Positions 7,628 to 16,781 of a stretch of DNA of 64,000 bases are shown one piece after another. A program made the translations under genes and the position numbers. Below the pieces are notes generated by a model. The model saw nothing but the letters and a program-made list of their open reading frames with translations. It ran no database searches and was not told where the DNA came from. Source of the stretch: Smithella sp. (GTDB lineage: Bacteria; Desulfobacterota; Syntrophia; Syntrophales; Smithellaceae); assembly GCA_007244375.1 (NCBI GenBank), contig SCVW01000034.1:224768-288767 (forward strand). Reading direction: 5' to 3'. Positions within the stretch are counted from its first letter, which is position 1; every line of letters begins with the position of its first letter.

Positions 7628-9383
7628 CTTTTTGCTGATTGTTAATTCTCGCGCCTGCCAATACCTGTCCCAGATTAGATCCTATATTTTCTCTATTGTT
7701 AATATATTGATTGGATGCAGGAGGTGGCGCCGGAGCTTCCAGTTCTTTTATACTTAATCTTATTTTTTTGGACTTGGGATCAATACTCTTGACTACTGCA
7801 GAGACAGAATCCCCAATGGAATAAAGTTCCGAAGAAGTCTTTACCCGCTTTTGACTTATTTCTGAAATATGAACAAGCCCTTCTATTCCTTCTTCAATTT
7901 CCATAAATATTCCAAAGTCTGTAAAGTTAGTTATTTTTCCTGTTACAACGCTACCCACTGCATACCTTTGAGGTAAATCATCCCAGGGATTTTTTTCTAT
8001 CTGTTTTATACCTAAAGAAAATTTTTCGTTTTCAACATCCACATTCAACACTACAGCTTCAACTTCCTGACCTTTCTTGAAAAATTCAGACGGGTGGGTT
8101 ACCCTTTGTTTCCACGAAATATCAGATACATGTATTAATCCGTCAATCTTTTCTTCAATACCTACAAAGACACCGAAATTAGTAATATTTCTTACAACAC
8201 CCTTGACAATAGTCCCAACCGGATATTTTTCTTTAAGTTTCTCCCAGGGATTGGGCGTTGTTTGTTTTAAACTTAGTGATATTCTCTTGGTTTCCGGATT
8301 TACTTCCAAAACCATTACATTTATCGTTTCACCCAAACTCAACACCTTTGACGGATGTTTAATTTCTCTTGTCCAATACATTTCCGATATATGTACCAGT
8401 CCTTCGACGCCCGGTTCCAATTCCACAAACACTCCATAATCAGTCAGATTTACAACCTTGCCCTCAACAACTGAACCTATAGAATATTTTTCTGTGATTC
8501 TCTCCCATGGATTATCGATCAACTGTTTGAGACCCAAAGAAACCCTTTCTTTCTCGGCATCGAAGGAAAGAACTTTCGTCTTAATCTTTTCACCTTTACG
8601 GAAATTTTCCGAAGGCTTGGCAATTCTTCCCCAGGAAATATCTGTAACATGCAGCAATCCGTCAATGCCGCCTAAATCGATAAAAACACCGTAATCGGTT
8701 ATATTTTTAATCGTACCTTCTACAACATTACCTTCCTGAATAGATTTTAAAATATCTTTCTTTTCCGCCTCTCTTTCCAAAGCTACGATTGAGCGACGGG
8801 ATAGAACCACATTATTGCGTTTTCGGTCATATTTTAAAACGTTGAAATCCAGGGTTTGCCCTATATATTTATCCAAATCTTTAACCGGACGAACATCTAT
8901 TTGTGAACCGGGAAGGAATGCAGTAATCCCGATATCAACCGAAAGTCCGCCTTTAACTTTTTCAGTAACAACACCTTCAATTAGAACGTTATTATCGCAG
9001 GCGTTTTTAATATCTTCCCAGATTTTGAACTTTGATGCCTTATCTCTGGATAAAACCAGGTTACCTTCGGAATCCCTCTTATCAATAAATACATCTATTT
9101 CATCGCCTACTGAAACTTTAACATTTCCTTGTGCATCTTTCACTTCCGCAGCCGGAATGTAACCTTCAGTTTTCCAACCAACATCAATCATTACTTTATC
9201 ATCTTTAATCTGTACAACTTTACCTCTGGCAATGTCGCCATATTGAAGCTGGTTAAGACTTTGCTCGAAAAGGGCTTTAAAATCCATACCGTCTTCTTTG
9301 AGTTGAGATGATTGAGTCTTGGCTGAAGACTGAGCGTCAACCTCCTTTTCTTTTGTTAAGTTCATGTTGTTATTGTTAACCAT
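7620..9383 (-). CDS. rpsA: 30S ribosomal protein S1
   Basis: Protein of 587 residues with six S1 RNA-binding repeats, the full proteobacterial arrangement: two N-terminal repeats for ribosome binding and four for mRNA. Repeats are easy to see from recurring G-V-V-x-I-T-DYGVFVDLG / GL-HVSDISW blocks near residues 225, 310, 400 and 485. A linker of about 40 polar residues precedes repeat 1, and a short Pro/Ala tail (EAPAPPPASNQ) follows repeat 6. A strong AGGGGGTG precedes the ATG. The gene follows cmk and overlaps sppA. Confidence 0.96.
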   Translation of the reverse strand: MVNNNNMNLTKEKEVDAQSSAKTQSSQLKEDGMDFKALFEQSLNQLQYGDIARGKVVQIKDDKVMIDVGWKTEGYIPAAEVKDAQGNVKVSVGDEIDVFIDKRDSEGNLVLSRDKASKFKIWEDIKNACDNNVLIEGVVTEKVKGGLSVDIGITAFLPGSQIDVRPVKDLDKYIGQTLDFNVLKYDRKRNNVVLSRRSIVALEREAEKKDILKSIQEGNVVEGTIKNITDYGVFIDLGGIDGLLHVTDISWGRIAKPSENFRKGEKIKTKVLSFDAEKERVSLGLKQLIDNPWERITEKYSIGSVVEGKVVNLTDYGVFVELEPGVEGLVHISEMYWTREIKHPSKVLSLGETINVMVLEVNPETKRISLSLKQTTPNPWEKLKEKYPVGTIVKGVVRNITNFGVFVGIEEKIDGLIHVSDISWKQRVTHPSEFFKKGQEVEAVVLNVDVENEKFSLGIKQIEKNPWDDLPQRYAVGSVVTGKITNFTDFGIFMEIEEGIEGLVHISEISQKRVKTSSELYSIGDSVSAVVKSIDPKSKKIRLSIKELEAPAPPPASNQYINNRENIGSNLGQVLAGARINNQQKGE

Positions 9384-9466
9384 TAAACTGACACCCCCTG
9401 TTTTTTCTGAAACTCTTTTAATTTTTTAGATTTAACACACTGAAGTTCAAATATCAACATAAATTC

Positions 9467-9490
9467 CGGCATATTTAAAATGCCGTTTTT
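9467..9490. terminator. Small hairpin between cmk and rpsA
   Basis: CGGCAT and ATGCCG form a six-pair stem around an A/T loop. The T run lies on the plus-strand side, so it is a poor terminator for cmk on the minus strand and may only attenuate or protect the transcript end. Confidence 0.3.
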
Positions 9491-9493
9491 ATC

Positions 9494-10162
9494 TCATTTA
9501 ATCGAAATATAAGAAGCAATTTTATCTACAACACCCTGAACAGTCAGATTATCCGAATCAATGATTACAGCTCCGTCGGGTATTATAAGTGGAGCAATTT
9601 TACGTTGTTTATCCTGTTTATCCCTTCTAAGCATATCATTTTGAACTGATTGATATTCAACGGAGCTACCTTTATCCAAAAGTTCTTTGTATCGCCTTTT
9701 AATTCTTTCCTCAATTTTTGCATCAAGATAGAACTTATACTCCGCATGCGGGAAAACCACCGAACCCATGTCTCTACCCTCAGCGACAACACCTCCCCGA
9801 ATCCCTGTTTTCCTTTGCAAATCAAGCAATTTTTCACGTACAACGGCATATGTTGAAATTTTAGAAGCAGTCATGCTTACTTCTTCTGTACGAATTTTTT
9901 CCTCGACATCTTCTCCGTCCACATATACTTTTATTCGACCATCAAAATTTTTGAGTGCTACAGCAGTTGTGGAACACAAACCAGCTAAAGCGTCAACATC
10001 TTCCAAAGATATATTCTTCTTTAAAGATTTATAAGCCAGAGCACGATAGAGAGCTCCCGTATCAAGATAAATATAATTCAGATTCTTCGCCAGAATTTTG
10101 CTTACGGTGCTTTTACCGGCACCTGCCGGTCCATCGATAGTTATAATAAATTTCTTCCTCAT
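9494..10162 (-). CDS. cmk: Cytidylate kinase
   Basis: CMP/dCMP kinase of 222 residues, phosphorylating CMP with ATP in the pyrimidine salvage pathway. It has the P-loop GPAGAGKST at residues 10-18, the LDTGALYRALA nucleoside-binding segment, VAEGRDMGSVVFP, and the R-R-Y-K-E lid region. It is the first gene of the minus-strand group that continues with rpsA, an order conserved across Proteobacteria. Confidence 0.95.
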   Translation of the reverse strand: MRKKFIITIDGPAGAGKSTVSKILAKNLNYIYLDTGALYRALAYKSLKKNISLEDVDALAGLCSTTAVALKNFDGRIKVYVDGEDVEEKIRTEEVSMTASKISTYAVVREKLLDLQRKTGIRGGVVAEGRDMGSVVFPHAEYKFYLDAKIEERIKRRYKELLDKGSSVEYQSVQNDMLRRDKQDKQRKIAPLIIPDGAVIIDSDNLTVQGVVDKIASYISIK

Positions 10163-10274
10163 AAAAAATGATACCCGTTAATATTTAATTAATTTGTTAT
10201 GAAATGAAAACTTGTCTTAAAACGATAAAGAAGATAGTATATAATTCTACTATTCTATTAAATAGATATTTATA

Positions 10275-11705
10275 ATGTTTATGCGTAAATTTCTTCAAAA
10301 TCAACATATTTATTTTGCAGTTGTCATTTTAATCCTGCTTTTTCGGGCAAGTCCCTGTTTCGCTGAATTCACCCTTGAAGATGAAAATAAATTGGGTAAA
10401 GAATTTTATGATAAAATGAGAGCACAACATCTCATTTACGAAAATAAAATTCTTAATGATTACATAACAAAAATCGGCAATCTAATTCTGGCACAAAGCC
10501 AAAAAGCTCCTTTTGAATTTTGTTTTTCTATAGTAGACAGTGATGCAATAAATGCATTCGCCACGCCCGGCGGTTATATCTACATTAATAAAGGTCTGAT
10601 ATTAGCCTCGAAAAACGAGGCTGAGCTTGCCAGTGTTATCGCTCACGAAATAGGACATGCCAAGGCTCGTCATATCGCCAGCATTATTGAAAAATCTCAA
10701 AAGTTGAGCGTTGCCACACTAGCAGCGATTATCGCCGGTGCTTTTCTCGGAGGAGGTGGTGAAGCCACAGCGGCCATTGCCGCTTTTTCAGTTGCCGGCG
10801 CCAGTAGTCTTACGCTCAAATATACGCGAGCACACGAAGAAGAGGCAGACAGGTTGGGTTTAAGTTATCTTGTCAGCGCAGGTTATTATCCGGCAGCAAT
10901 GATTGATTTTCTAAAAATCATGAAACAGCATGAGTTTTTATCTAAAACCATGCCTTCTTACCTGCAAACACACCCTGGCACTGATGACCGCATTTATTAC
11001 ATGGACAGTCTGATTTCAACTATATATCATCAAAAAGGTAAAGAAAGCATAATCGGTAATTTCGGCAGAATGCAGACTCTAATCCCGTTGGATCAATCTG
11101 ATCTGAACAACAAATACAATGAACTGGCAGCCTCTTTGAAAAAAGATCCTGATAATGTTGAACTTCTTTATTATCTTGCAACAATCGAGGATCAGCTTGG
11201 GCAAACCGGCGCCGCCCTCAATCATTACCAGAAAGCGCTTAGTTTATCCCCCCGGGATGAAGATATTTTAAAGAATATCGGTTTGATCTATCTCAAGACC
11301 GGTGATGCAGACCTTGCACAAAACTACCTTCTTCGGGCATCAAATTTAAATCCCGATAAAGAAGAAATAATTTTAACCCTGGGAAAAGCATATTTCGCTT
11401 CCGGCAAATATCAAAACGCGCTTGATTGTTATTTAAAAATTAAAGATAAATCACTCGATAATGAAGACATCTATTATTTCATTGCCATGACCTACGGCAA
11501 ACTCCAGAACAGGGGCGAATCGCATTACTATTTCGGATTATATTTTAAAAAAGAAGGCAGAAGAGAAAGTGCATTGTTTCATTTTAAAGAAGCACTCAAT
11601 TACTTCCCTCAGGGTTCTAAACGAAGCAATTCTGTTAACCAGGAGATTAAAGATTTGGAAAGCGGCAAAACTCCCAAATCGATAATGGAAACACAAAAGC
11701 GCTAA
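10275..11705 (+). CDS. Periplasmic M48 metalloprotease with TPR repeats (BepA-like)
   Basis: Protein of 476 residues. A signal peptide ends near residue 30 (SPCFA). The M48 peptidase domain carries the zinc motif HEIGH at 124-128 and the third ligand region EEEADRLG. Residues about 280-450 form tetratricopeptide repeats (for example LYYLATIEDQLGQTGAALNH and DEDILKNIGLIYLKTGDADL). This is the architecture of BepA/YfgC, which acts in outer-membrane protein assembly and turnover in the periplasm. A possible promoter precedes it (TTGTCT, 17 bases, TAGTAT around 10211-10240). Its own outer-membrane role is inferred from the family. Confidence 0.9.
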   Translation: MFMRKFLQNQHIYFAVVILILLFRASPCFAEFTLEDENKLGKEFYDKMRAQHLIYENKILNDYITKIGNLILAQSQKAPFEFCFSIVDSDAINAFATPGGYIYINKGLILASKNEAELASVIAHEIGHAKARHIASIIEKSQKLSVATLAAIIAGAFLGGGGEATAAIAAFSVAGASSLTLKYTRAHEEEADRLGLSYLVSAGYYPAAMIDFLKIMKQHEFLSKTMPSYLQTHPGTDDRIYYMDSLISTIYHQKGKESIIGNFGRMQTLIPLDQSDLNNKYNELAASLKKDPDNVELLYYLATIEDQLGQTGAALNHYQKALSLSPRDEDILKNIGLIYLKTGDADLAQNYLLRASNLNPDKEEIILTLGKAYFASGKYQNALDCYLKIKDKSLDNEDIYYFIAMTYGKLQNRGESHYYFGLYFKKEGRRESALFHFKEALNYFPQGSKRSNSVNQEIKDLESGKTPKSIMETQKR

Positions 11706-11779
11706 ACAGACTATATTTATTTTCGGGACTTGACATTAATGATTTCCGCTATATTTTATTTAAAAAAGGACAAAACCTA

Positions 11780-11983
11780 ATGCCTATTTACGAATTTAGA
11801 TGCAAAAAATGTAAAAATGTATTCGAGAGCTTGATTTTGTCGCCTGCTGATGAAAAAAACCTTTCCTGTCCTAAATGCGGATCTAAAAAATCTCAAAAAA
11901 TAATGTCCGTATTTGCCGGTGGGAAGCCTAATTGCTCATCATGTTCGGCAACTTCCTGCCCGCCTGGATGTTCATGTCATTAG
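11780..11983 (+). CDS. FmdB-family zinc ribbon protein
   Basis: Small protein of 67 residues that begins MPIYEFRCKKCKNVFE, the hallmark of the FmdB/CxxC_CXXC_SSSS regulatory-protein family. Two CxxC pairs (CKKC and CPKCG) form one zinc ribbon. The C-terminal tail is rich in Cys and Ser (NCSSCSATSCPPGCSCH), with further metal-binding potential. Function in this family is poorly known; some members sit next to amidase or formamidase genes, which are absent here. Confidence 0.88.
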   Translation: MPIYEFRCKKCKNVFESLILSPADEKNLSCPKCGSKKSQKIMSVFAGGKPNCSSCSATSCPPGCSCH

Positions 11984-12038
11984 TGAGACTCCAATTCCAA
12001 AAGCATCGTCCATTGAAATTGGTAATTCGAATTATTCA

Positions 12039-12057
12039 ATCCCGGATTTATCGGGAT
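12039..12057. repeat. Short palindromic repeat related to those at 4526 and 13072
   Basis: AATCCCGGATTTATCGGGATT is an imperfect palindrome in the 318-base gap between the FmdB gene and adk. The rest of that gap holds only the EF-hand-like remnant at 12159-12284. Confidence 0.45.
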
Positions 12058-12158
12058 TAGAAACCATCCCATATGCAAAGCAATTAAGGATATCCAAGGG
12101 GCGCAGCGACATGGGATATAAGACAGCTTATTTAAAAAAAGATTTAAGATTTAAGTAA

Positions 12159-12284
12159 TTATGTGAATATCTTTTTCAATTCGTCTGCCGTCAATGCGCT
12201 TCTGGTTAACAATTCCCCGTCACCTTTTTTATATTGCGAAAAATTTCTCAATACATTATAAGACTCCAGCTTAATATTTTTTAG
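12159..12284 (-). pseudogene. Possible remnant of an EF-hand/S100-like small protein
   Basis: On the minus strand a frame without a convincing start reads to a stop at 12159. It contains a stretch like NFSQYKKGDGELLTRSALTADELKKIF, here split as NFSQYKKGDGELLTRS and ALTADELKKIF. The pattern of an aromatic-Y-K-x-G-D-x-x-L-x-x-x-x-L-x-x-x-E-L-x-x-x-F resembles the first half of an S100/EF-hand unit. It is too short and lacks a good start, so I treat it as a fragment. It could also be chance. Confidence 0.25.
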
Positions 12285-12301
12285 GAAAGGAGTCTTATAA
12301 A

Positions 12302-12976
12302 GTGAACATTTTAATTTTTGGCCCTAATGGCAGCGGTAAAGGAACTCAAGGCGCGATAGTACAAAAGAAATATGGCGTGCCCCATATTGAAACTGGCGTT
12401 ATTTTCCGGCAGAATATCTCAAAAAAAACTCCCCTTGGAGAAAAAGCTAAAGCATTTATCGATCGTGGCGAACTTGTACCTGATGATATTACCATTCCCA
12501 TGATTCTTGACCGTCTGAAAGAAGATGATTGCAAAAAAGGCTGGCTGTTGGATGGATTTCCACGTAACCTGGCTCAGGCCGAAGCTCTTTGGGCAGCACT
12601 GGGAAAAGAGAACATAAATCTGGATTACGTAATTGAAATTGATCTGGACCGTGACATAGCCAAGAAACGCATTATGGGGCGCAGACTTTGCAAAACAGAC
12701 AACAACCATCCCAACAACATTCACATTGATGCAATTAAACCGGCGGAAAAGAATGGCAAGATGGTTTGCCGCGTGTGCGGTTGTGAGGATATGTCAGCGC
12801 GTGCTGATGACCAAGATACAGCAGCAATCGACAAACGTCACGGTATCTACTATGATGCAAAGACAGGTACATTGGCCGCTGTTAACTATTTCAAAGAGAG
12901 AACAAAGGTAATTTCTGTTGACGGCAGCGTTCCCGTGAAAGCAGTAACGGATGATATCTTAGCAAAACTTGTTTAA
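12302..12976 (+). CDS. adk: Adenylate kinase
   Basis: Nucleoside monophosphate kinase of 224 residues, interconverting ATP + AMP and two ADP. P-loop at about residues 6-16 (FGPNGSGKGTQ), AMP-binding ETGVIFRQN, the LLDGFPRN motif, and a long LID insert with cysteines (RRLCKTDNNHP, VCRVCGCEDMSARADD) that may bind metal. The start is GTG at 12302, supported by AGGAAAGGAGT upstream. A strong terminator follows the gene. Confidence 0.93.
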   Translation: MNILIFGPNGSGKGTQGAIVQKKYGVPHIETGVIFRQNISKKTPLGEKAKAFIDRGELVPDDITIPMILDRLKEDDCKKGWLLDGFPRNLAQAEALWAALGKENINLDYVIEIDLDRDIAKKRIMGRRLCKTDNNHPNNIHIDAIKPAEKNGKMVCRVCGCEDMSARADDQDTAAIDKRHGIYYDAKTGTLAAVNYFKERTKVISVDGSVPVKAVTDDILAKLV

Positions 12977-12998
12977 TTCGCATGGATTGATTTTTGAT

Positions 12999-13029
12999 AA
13001 AAGCCCTCTTATACTCATGAGGGCTTTTT
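12999..13029 (+). terminator. Rho-independent terminator after adk
   Basis: AAAAGCCCTC and GAGGGCTTTT form a ten-pair stem with a 10-base loop, followed by a T run. It sits 23 bases after the adk stop. Confidence 0.87.
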
Positions 13030-13071
13030 CATCTTAAATACCGATTCGCTTTATTCGGATAACTTTGTTGG

Positions 13072-13087
13072 TCCCGATTTATCGGGA
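13072..13087. repeat. Palindromic repeat TCCCGATTTATCGGGA
   Basis: Perfect 16-base palindrome between the adk terminator and lepA, related to the copies at 4526-4542 and 12039-12057. Confidence 0.5.
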
Positions 13088-13166
13088 TCGTCGGCTTGTT
13101 ATCTTTTAACCGGACGCGTAACTAAGTGGCAATTTCCAATGAAATCGGTATAATAAATAGAAATTT

Positions 13167-14963
13167 ATGGAAAATATTAGGAATTTCAGTATTATCGCCC
13201 ATATTGACCATGGCAAGTCAACACTTGCCGACCGACTGATCCAATTTACGGGAGTTTGCGACGCCAGAAACTTCAAGGATCAGATTCTGGACAATATGGA
13301 TATTGAGCGGGAACGCGGCATTACTATCAAAAGCAATGCCATATCCCTGCCCTATCGTGCCAAAGACGGGAAAATTTATATTTTGAACCTGATTGATACG
13401 CCCGGACATGTTGATTTTTCCTATGAAGTTTCCCGATCTCTTGCCTCCTGCGAGGGCGTCCTTCTGGTTATTGATGCAGCACAGGGTGTACAGGCTCAAA
13501 CCCTGGCGAATCTTTATCTGGCGCTGGAGCACAATCTGGAAATCATTCCGGTGATCAATAAAATTGATCTTCCTTCAGCCGATGTTGACCGGGCATTGGA
13601 AGAAATAGATTCCGAGCTGGGGCTGGATCCCTTTACTCACATCAAATGCTCCGCCAAGGAAGGCATCGGTATTGAAGAAATTCTGGAGGCGATTGTCCAA
13701 CGTATACCTCCGCCCAGAGGCGACGCTTCAAATCCTCTGGCCGCTTTGATTTTTGACGCCAAGTATGATTCTTTCCGCGGAACGATTATCCATTGTCGCA
13801 TCTTTGAAGGAACAGTCAAAAGCGGTAATATCATACGATTCATGTTCAGCGGCGCAACATACAAAGTGGAAGAAGTCGGTCACTTTCTGCTAAATCGTGC
13901 TAAACGTGAAAAACTATCCGCGGGCGAAGTCGGCTATATTATTGCCGGCGTGAAAACCGTATCTGATGTTCGCACCGGCGATACAATAACGCTACAGGAC
14001 AGACCGTGCTCTTTGCCGCTTCCCGGATTTAAAGAAGTAAAACCTGTTGTCTTTGCCTCAATTTATCCCATTGCTTCCGATGATTATCAGGATCTTGCTG
14101 ATTCATTGGAAAAATATAAATTGAATGATGCGTCTTTTATCTATGAAAAAGATTCTTCTGCCGCACTGGGTCAGGGCTTCCGCTGCGGATTTCTAGGCCT
14201 GCTGCATCTCGATATCGTACAGGAAAGACTGGAAAGAGAATTTGACCTCTCCATTATTCTTTCGGTACCCAGTGTTCGTTACCGCTTTACACTCAAAGAT
14301 AAAAAAATAATCTATGTCGATAATCCCGCGCATTATCCTGATCCGACTGAAATTGATAAAGGCGAGGAACCGTATATTCGTGCGTCAATGATGCTTCCCG
14401 AACGCTATCTGGGAGCAGTAATGAAACTCTGCATGGAAAAGCGCGGCGTTAATTCTGTTATGAATTATACCGGCCCCGGACGCGTGGAGCTATCCTACGA
14501 AATGCCGCTGGCTGAAGTCATCTACGATTTCTACGATCGCTTTAAATCGGTAACACAAGGCTATGGTTCATTCGATTACGACATCATTGATTACCGTGAA
14601 AGCAATCTGGTCCTGATGGATATTCTGGTAAACGGTGAAAAAGTTGACGCATTGTCGCAGATTGTTCATCGCGAACGGGCACGTGCCAGAGCTCTTCTAG
14701 CCTGCGAAAGATTAAAAGAAGAAATTCCGCGACAAATGTTTAAAATTGCCATTCAGGGCGCCATCGGCGGAGAAATTATCGCGCGCACCACCATCAGCGC
14801 CTTCCGTAAGGATGTAACAGCCAAGTGCTACGGCGGTGATATTACACGCAAGAGAAAACTTCTGGAAAAACAGAAAGCAGGCAAGAAGCGCATGAAGATG
14901 ATCGGCTCGGTAAGCATTCCACAAAGCGCGTTTCTTGCGGTCTTAAAGTCTGACACAGATTAA
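13167..14963 (+). CDS. lepA: Elongation factor 4 (LepA), back-translocating GTPase
   Basis: Translational GTPase of 598 residues, the standard LepA length. G1 AHIDHGKST is near residue 11, G2 ERGITIKS near 49, G3 DTPGHVDF near 77 and G4 NKIDLPSAD near 132. The GFRCGFLGLLH motif near 335 and the lysine-rich C-terminal domain (RKRKLLEKQKAGKKRMK) are specific to LepA rather than EF-G. It is followed by hemW, a widely conserved neighbour. Confidence 0.96.
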   Translation: MENIRNFSIIAHIDHGKSTLADRLIQFTGVCDARNFKDQILDNMDIERERGITIKSNAISLPYRAKDGKIYILNLIDTPGHVDFSYEVSRSLASCEGVLLVIDAAQGVQAQTLANLYLALEHNLEIIPVINKIDLPSADVDRALEEIDSELGLDPFTHIKCSAKEGIGIEEILEAIVQRIPPPRGDASNPLAALIFDAKYDSFRGTIIHCRIFEGTVKSGNIIRFMFSGATYKVEEVGHFLLNRAKREKLSAGEVGYIIAGVKTVSDVRTGDTITLQDRPCSLPLPGFKEVKPVVFASIYPIASDDYQDLADSLEKYKLNDASFIYEKDSSAALGQGFRCGFLGLLHLDIVQERLEREFDLSIILSVPSVRYRFTLKDKKIIYVDNPAHYPDPTEIDKGEEPYIRASMMLPERYLGAVMKLCMEKRGVNSVMNYTGPGRVELSYEMPLAEVIYDFYDRFKSVTQGYGSFDYDIIDYRESNLVLMDILVNGEKVDALSQIVHRERARARALLACERLKEEIPRQMFKIAIQGAIGGEIIARTTISAFRKDVTAKCYGGDITRKRKLLEKQKAGKKRMKMIGSVSIPQSAFLAVLKSDTD

Positions 14964-15036
14964 AAAAGATTCATCATTATGGATGAGAGACCTTGTCTCA
15001 ATTAGGGCAGATGTCATTCCGAGCGAATGCGAGGAA

Positions 15037-15096
15037 TCTTAATTCCACTTTATCATTCATTATCAAGAAAGATTTCTCCCTACGATCGAAATGACA
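15037..15096. repeat. Dispersed repeat fragment between lepA and hemW
   Basis: The stretch AAAGATTTCTCCCTACGATC followed by GAAATGACA (15068-15095) recurs with small changes at 49477-49505. The preceding GTCATTCCGAGCGAATGCGA (from 15012) belongs to the same kind of intergenic repeat. It overlaps the apparent upstream extension of hemW, which is why that extension is not taken as coding. Confidence 0.5.
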
Positions 15097-15122
15097 TAAA
15101 AAATATTCTCATGATTTTTCCT

Positions 15123-16250
15123 ATGAAAGAAGAACAAGCCGGGCTTTATATTCACATTCCTTTTTGCCTCAGCAAATGCGGTTATTGCAGTTTTTATTCT
15201 ATTAAATCCGTTAATCTTATTCCCGAATACATTGCGGCGCTAAAAAAAGAAATCGAATATTACCGCAAAACATTTTCATCTTTCGATACCATCTATATCG
15301 GCGGCGGCACCCCTTCCCTTCTTACTTCCAAACAACTAGCCGATATTTTTACGTCAATAAACAAATATTATAAAATTGACAAGAGTGCCGAAATTACACT
15401 GGAGGCCAATCCCGGAGATATCTCCCTTGACTACTTGAAAACACTGCGTGATATCGGCATAAATCGCTTAAACATCGGCATTCAATCGTTCAACGATAAA
15501 ATTTTGAAATTCTTCGGACGCAGACATTCAGCCAAAGAAGCGATTGCCGCAATGGAGGCAACCAGAGTGGCTGGATTTGATAATCTGGGAATAGATTTGA
15601 TTTATGGAGTTCACGGCCTGGGCATTAAATCGTGGGTAAATACTTTACAAAAAGCCGTTTCTTTCAAGCCGGGGCATCTTTCCTGCTATCAGCTATCACT
15701 TAGCGAAAAGACTTCTTTGTATAAAAAATATTCTTTGAATGAGTGGCACCTTCCCGATGAAAAAACGGAACTGAAATTATTTTTAATCACCGCCGAAGAG
15801 TTGGGAAATGCCGGTTATACTCATTACGAAGTTTCCAATTTTGCCTTAACTGATAAATTTAAATCTCGTCACAACCAGAAATACTGGCGGCATGTGCCAT
15901 ATCTTGGTTTGGGACCGGCTGCTAATTCCTTTTTGAACTATAAACGCTGGTGGAATAAAGCTACAGTTAATACCTACCTAAAAGATATTGCATGCGGGAA
16001 AATGCCGGTAGAAGACTCAGAAACTCTCTCGTCAGAACAACTGCAACTGGAAGCTTTATTTCTCGGCCTGCGCACCAAAGCCGGAATCGATTTGAAACTT
16101 TACAAAACCAAATACGGCGCTGATTTGCTTAAAGATAAGAAAACAATTATTGACGCGCTAATTAAAAATAAATTCGTAGAATTAAAGAATGGATTTTTGC
16201 GCCCCACCCGTGCGGGAATGGCTGTGGCTGACAGTCTGGCGCTGATTTAA
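15123..16250 (+). CDS. hemW: Radical SAM heme chaperone HemW
   Basis: HemN/HemW-family radical SAM protein. The start at 15123 gives 375 residues beginning MKEEQAGLYIHIPFC; the frame stays open to 15027, but that part is repeat DNA, and ATG 15111 is the alternative. The cluster motif is CLSKCGYC (Cys15, Cys19, Cys22) followed directly by SFYS, and GGGTPSLL and NIGIQSFND follow. This cysteine spacing and length fit HemW, which handles heme, rather than the coproporphyrinogen oxidase HemN. The 3' end (16176-16250) recurs in diverged form at 17082-17156, across the hicAB module. Confidence 0.9.
   Translation: MKEEQAGLYIHIPFCLSKCGYCSFYSIKSVNLIPEYIAALKKEIEYYRKTFSSFDTIYIGGGTPSLLTSKQLADIFTSINKYYKIDKSAEITLEANPGDISLDYLKTLRDIGINRLNIGIQSFNDKILKFFGRRHSAKEAIAAMEATRVAGFDNLGIDLIYGVHGLGIKSWVNTLQKAVSFKPGHLSCYQLSLSEKTSLYKKYSLNEWHLPDEKTELKLFLITAEELGNAGYTHYEVSNFALTDKFKSRHNQKYWRHVPYLGLGPAANSFLNYKRWWNKATVNTYLKDIACGKMPVEDSETLSSEQLQLEALFLGLRTKAGIDLKLYKTKYGADLLKDKKTIIDALIKNKFVELKNGFLRPTRAGMAVADSLALI
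16176..16250 (+). repeat. hemW 3' end, left copy of a 75-base direct repeat
   Basis: The last 24 codons and stop of hemW. The other copy lies at 17082-17156. By my count 62 of 75 bases agree, and all but one of the 24 codons encode the same residue, so differences are mostly in third positions. Together the copies bracket hicBA. Confidence 0.85.
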
Positions 16251-16451
16251 AAAGTGAAGGGTGAAGCGTGAATGGTGAAAAAACAGAAGATTACATGATT
16301 AGAAGCTTGGAAAAATATTTTTTTTCAATCACAATGATTGGACAAGCAGGAAAATCCTTTAGCTCCTGTGACTCGAATTCCTCCGCCGTCGCGGTATACT
16401 TCTGACTGTGACAAAATACTCATCGCGAGATCAAATATATAATCCCGCTTC

Positions 16452-16781
16452 TTATTGACTGAGTTTTGCGCTGGCAAGTCGATTAAGGCTTACGCCGAAC
16501 TCGGCAGCCTGAATGGCGAGTTTTTGATGAACCTGCGGCGGAACGCGCACCATAAATTTGCCGCTATAATGCCGGGATGAAATAGGATCGGGTACACTTT
16601 CACCATGTTTCTGCATATCCCGTACAACATCATTAACTACTTTACGGATTCCGCTTAAAGCTTTTTCAGGTGTTTTTGCAAGCCAGCTAAGGCTGGGAAA
16701 TTCGGCGCAAAGACCCACATACTCGCTGTCATCCTCAGACCACGTTACCCGATAGGTATATTTATCGTTTTTCATGGACAT
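16452..16781 (-). CDS. hicB: HicB-family antitoxin
   Basis: Antitoxin of 109 residues. The N-terminal part (YTYRVTWSEDDSEYVGLCAE) is the partly degraded RNase H-like HicB fold that covers the toxin. Residues about 73-109 (SGKFMVRVPPQVHQKLAIQA, then EFGVSLNRLA) are a ribbon-helix-helix DNA-binding domain used for autoregulation. Its start overlaps the end of hicA by 20 bases, giving toxin-first order on the minus strand. Confidence 0.87.
   Translation of the reverse strand: MSMKNDKYTYRVTWSEDDSEYVGLCAEFPSLSWLAKTPEKALSGIRKVVNDVVRDMQKHGESVPDPISSRHYSGKFMVRVPPQVHQKLAIQAAEFGVSLNRLASAKLSQ

Noticed and set aside
11913..12158. 81-codon frame overlapping the FmdB gene and following intergenic DNA
   Set aside because: Overlaps the clear FmdB frame and crosses a palindromic repeat; composition not protein-like.
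15027..15122. N-terminal extension of hemW
   Set aside because: The DNA is a dispersed repeat, and family members start near MKEEQAGLYIHIPFC.
16325..16423. Frame of 32 codons downstream of hicB on the minus strand (SILSQSEVYRDGGGIR)
   Set aside because: Looks somewhat protein-like and may be a remnant, but it is short with no ribosome-binding site, so not listed.
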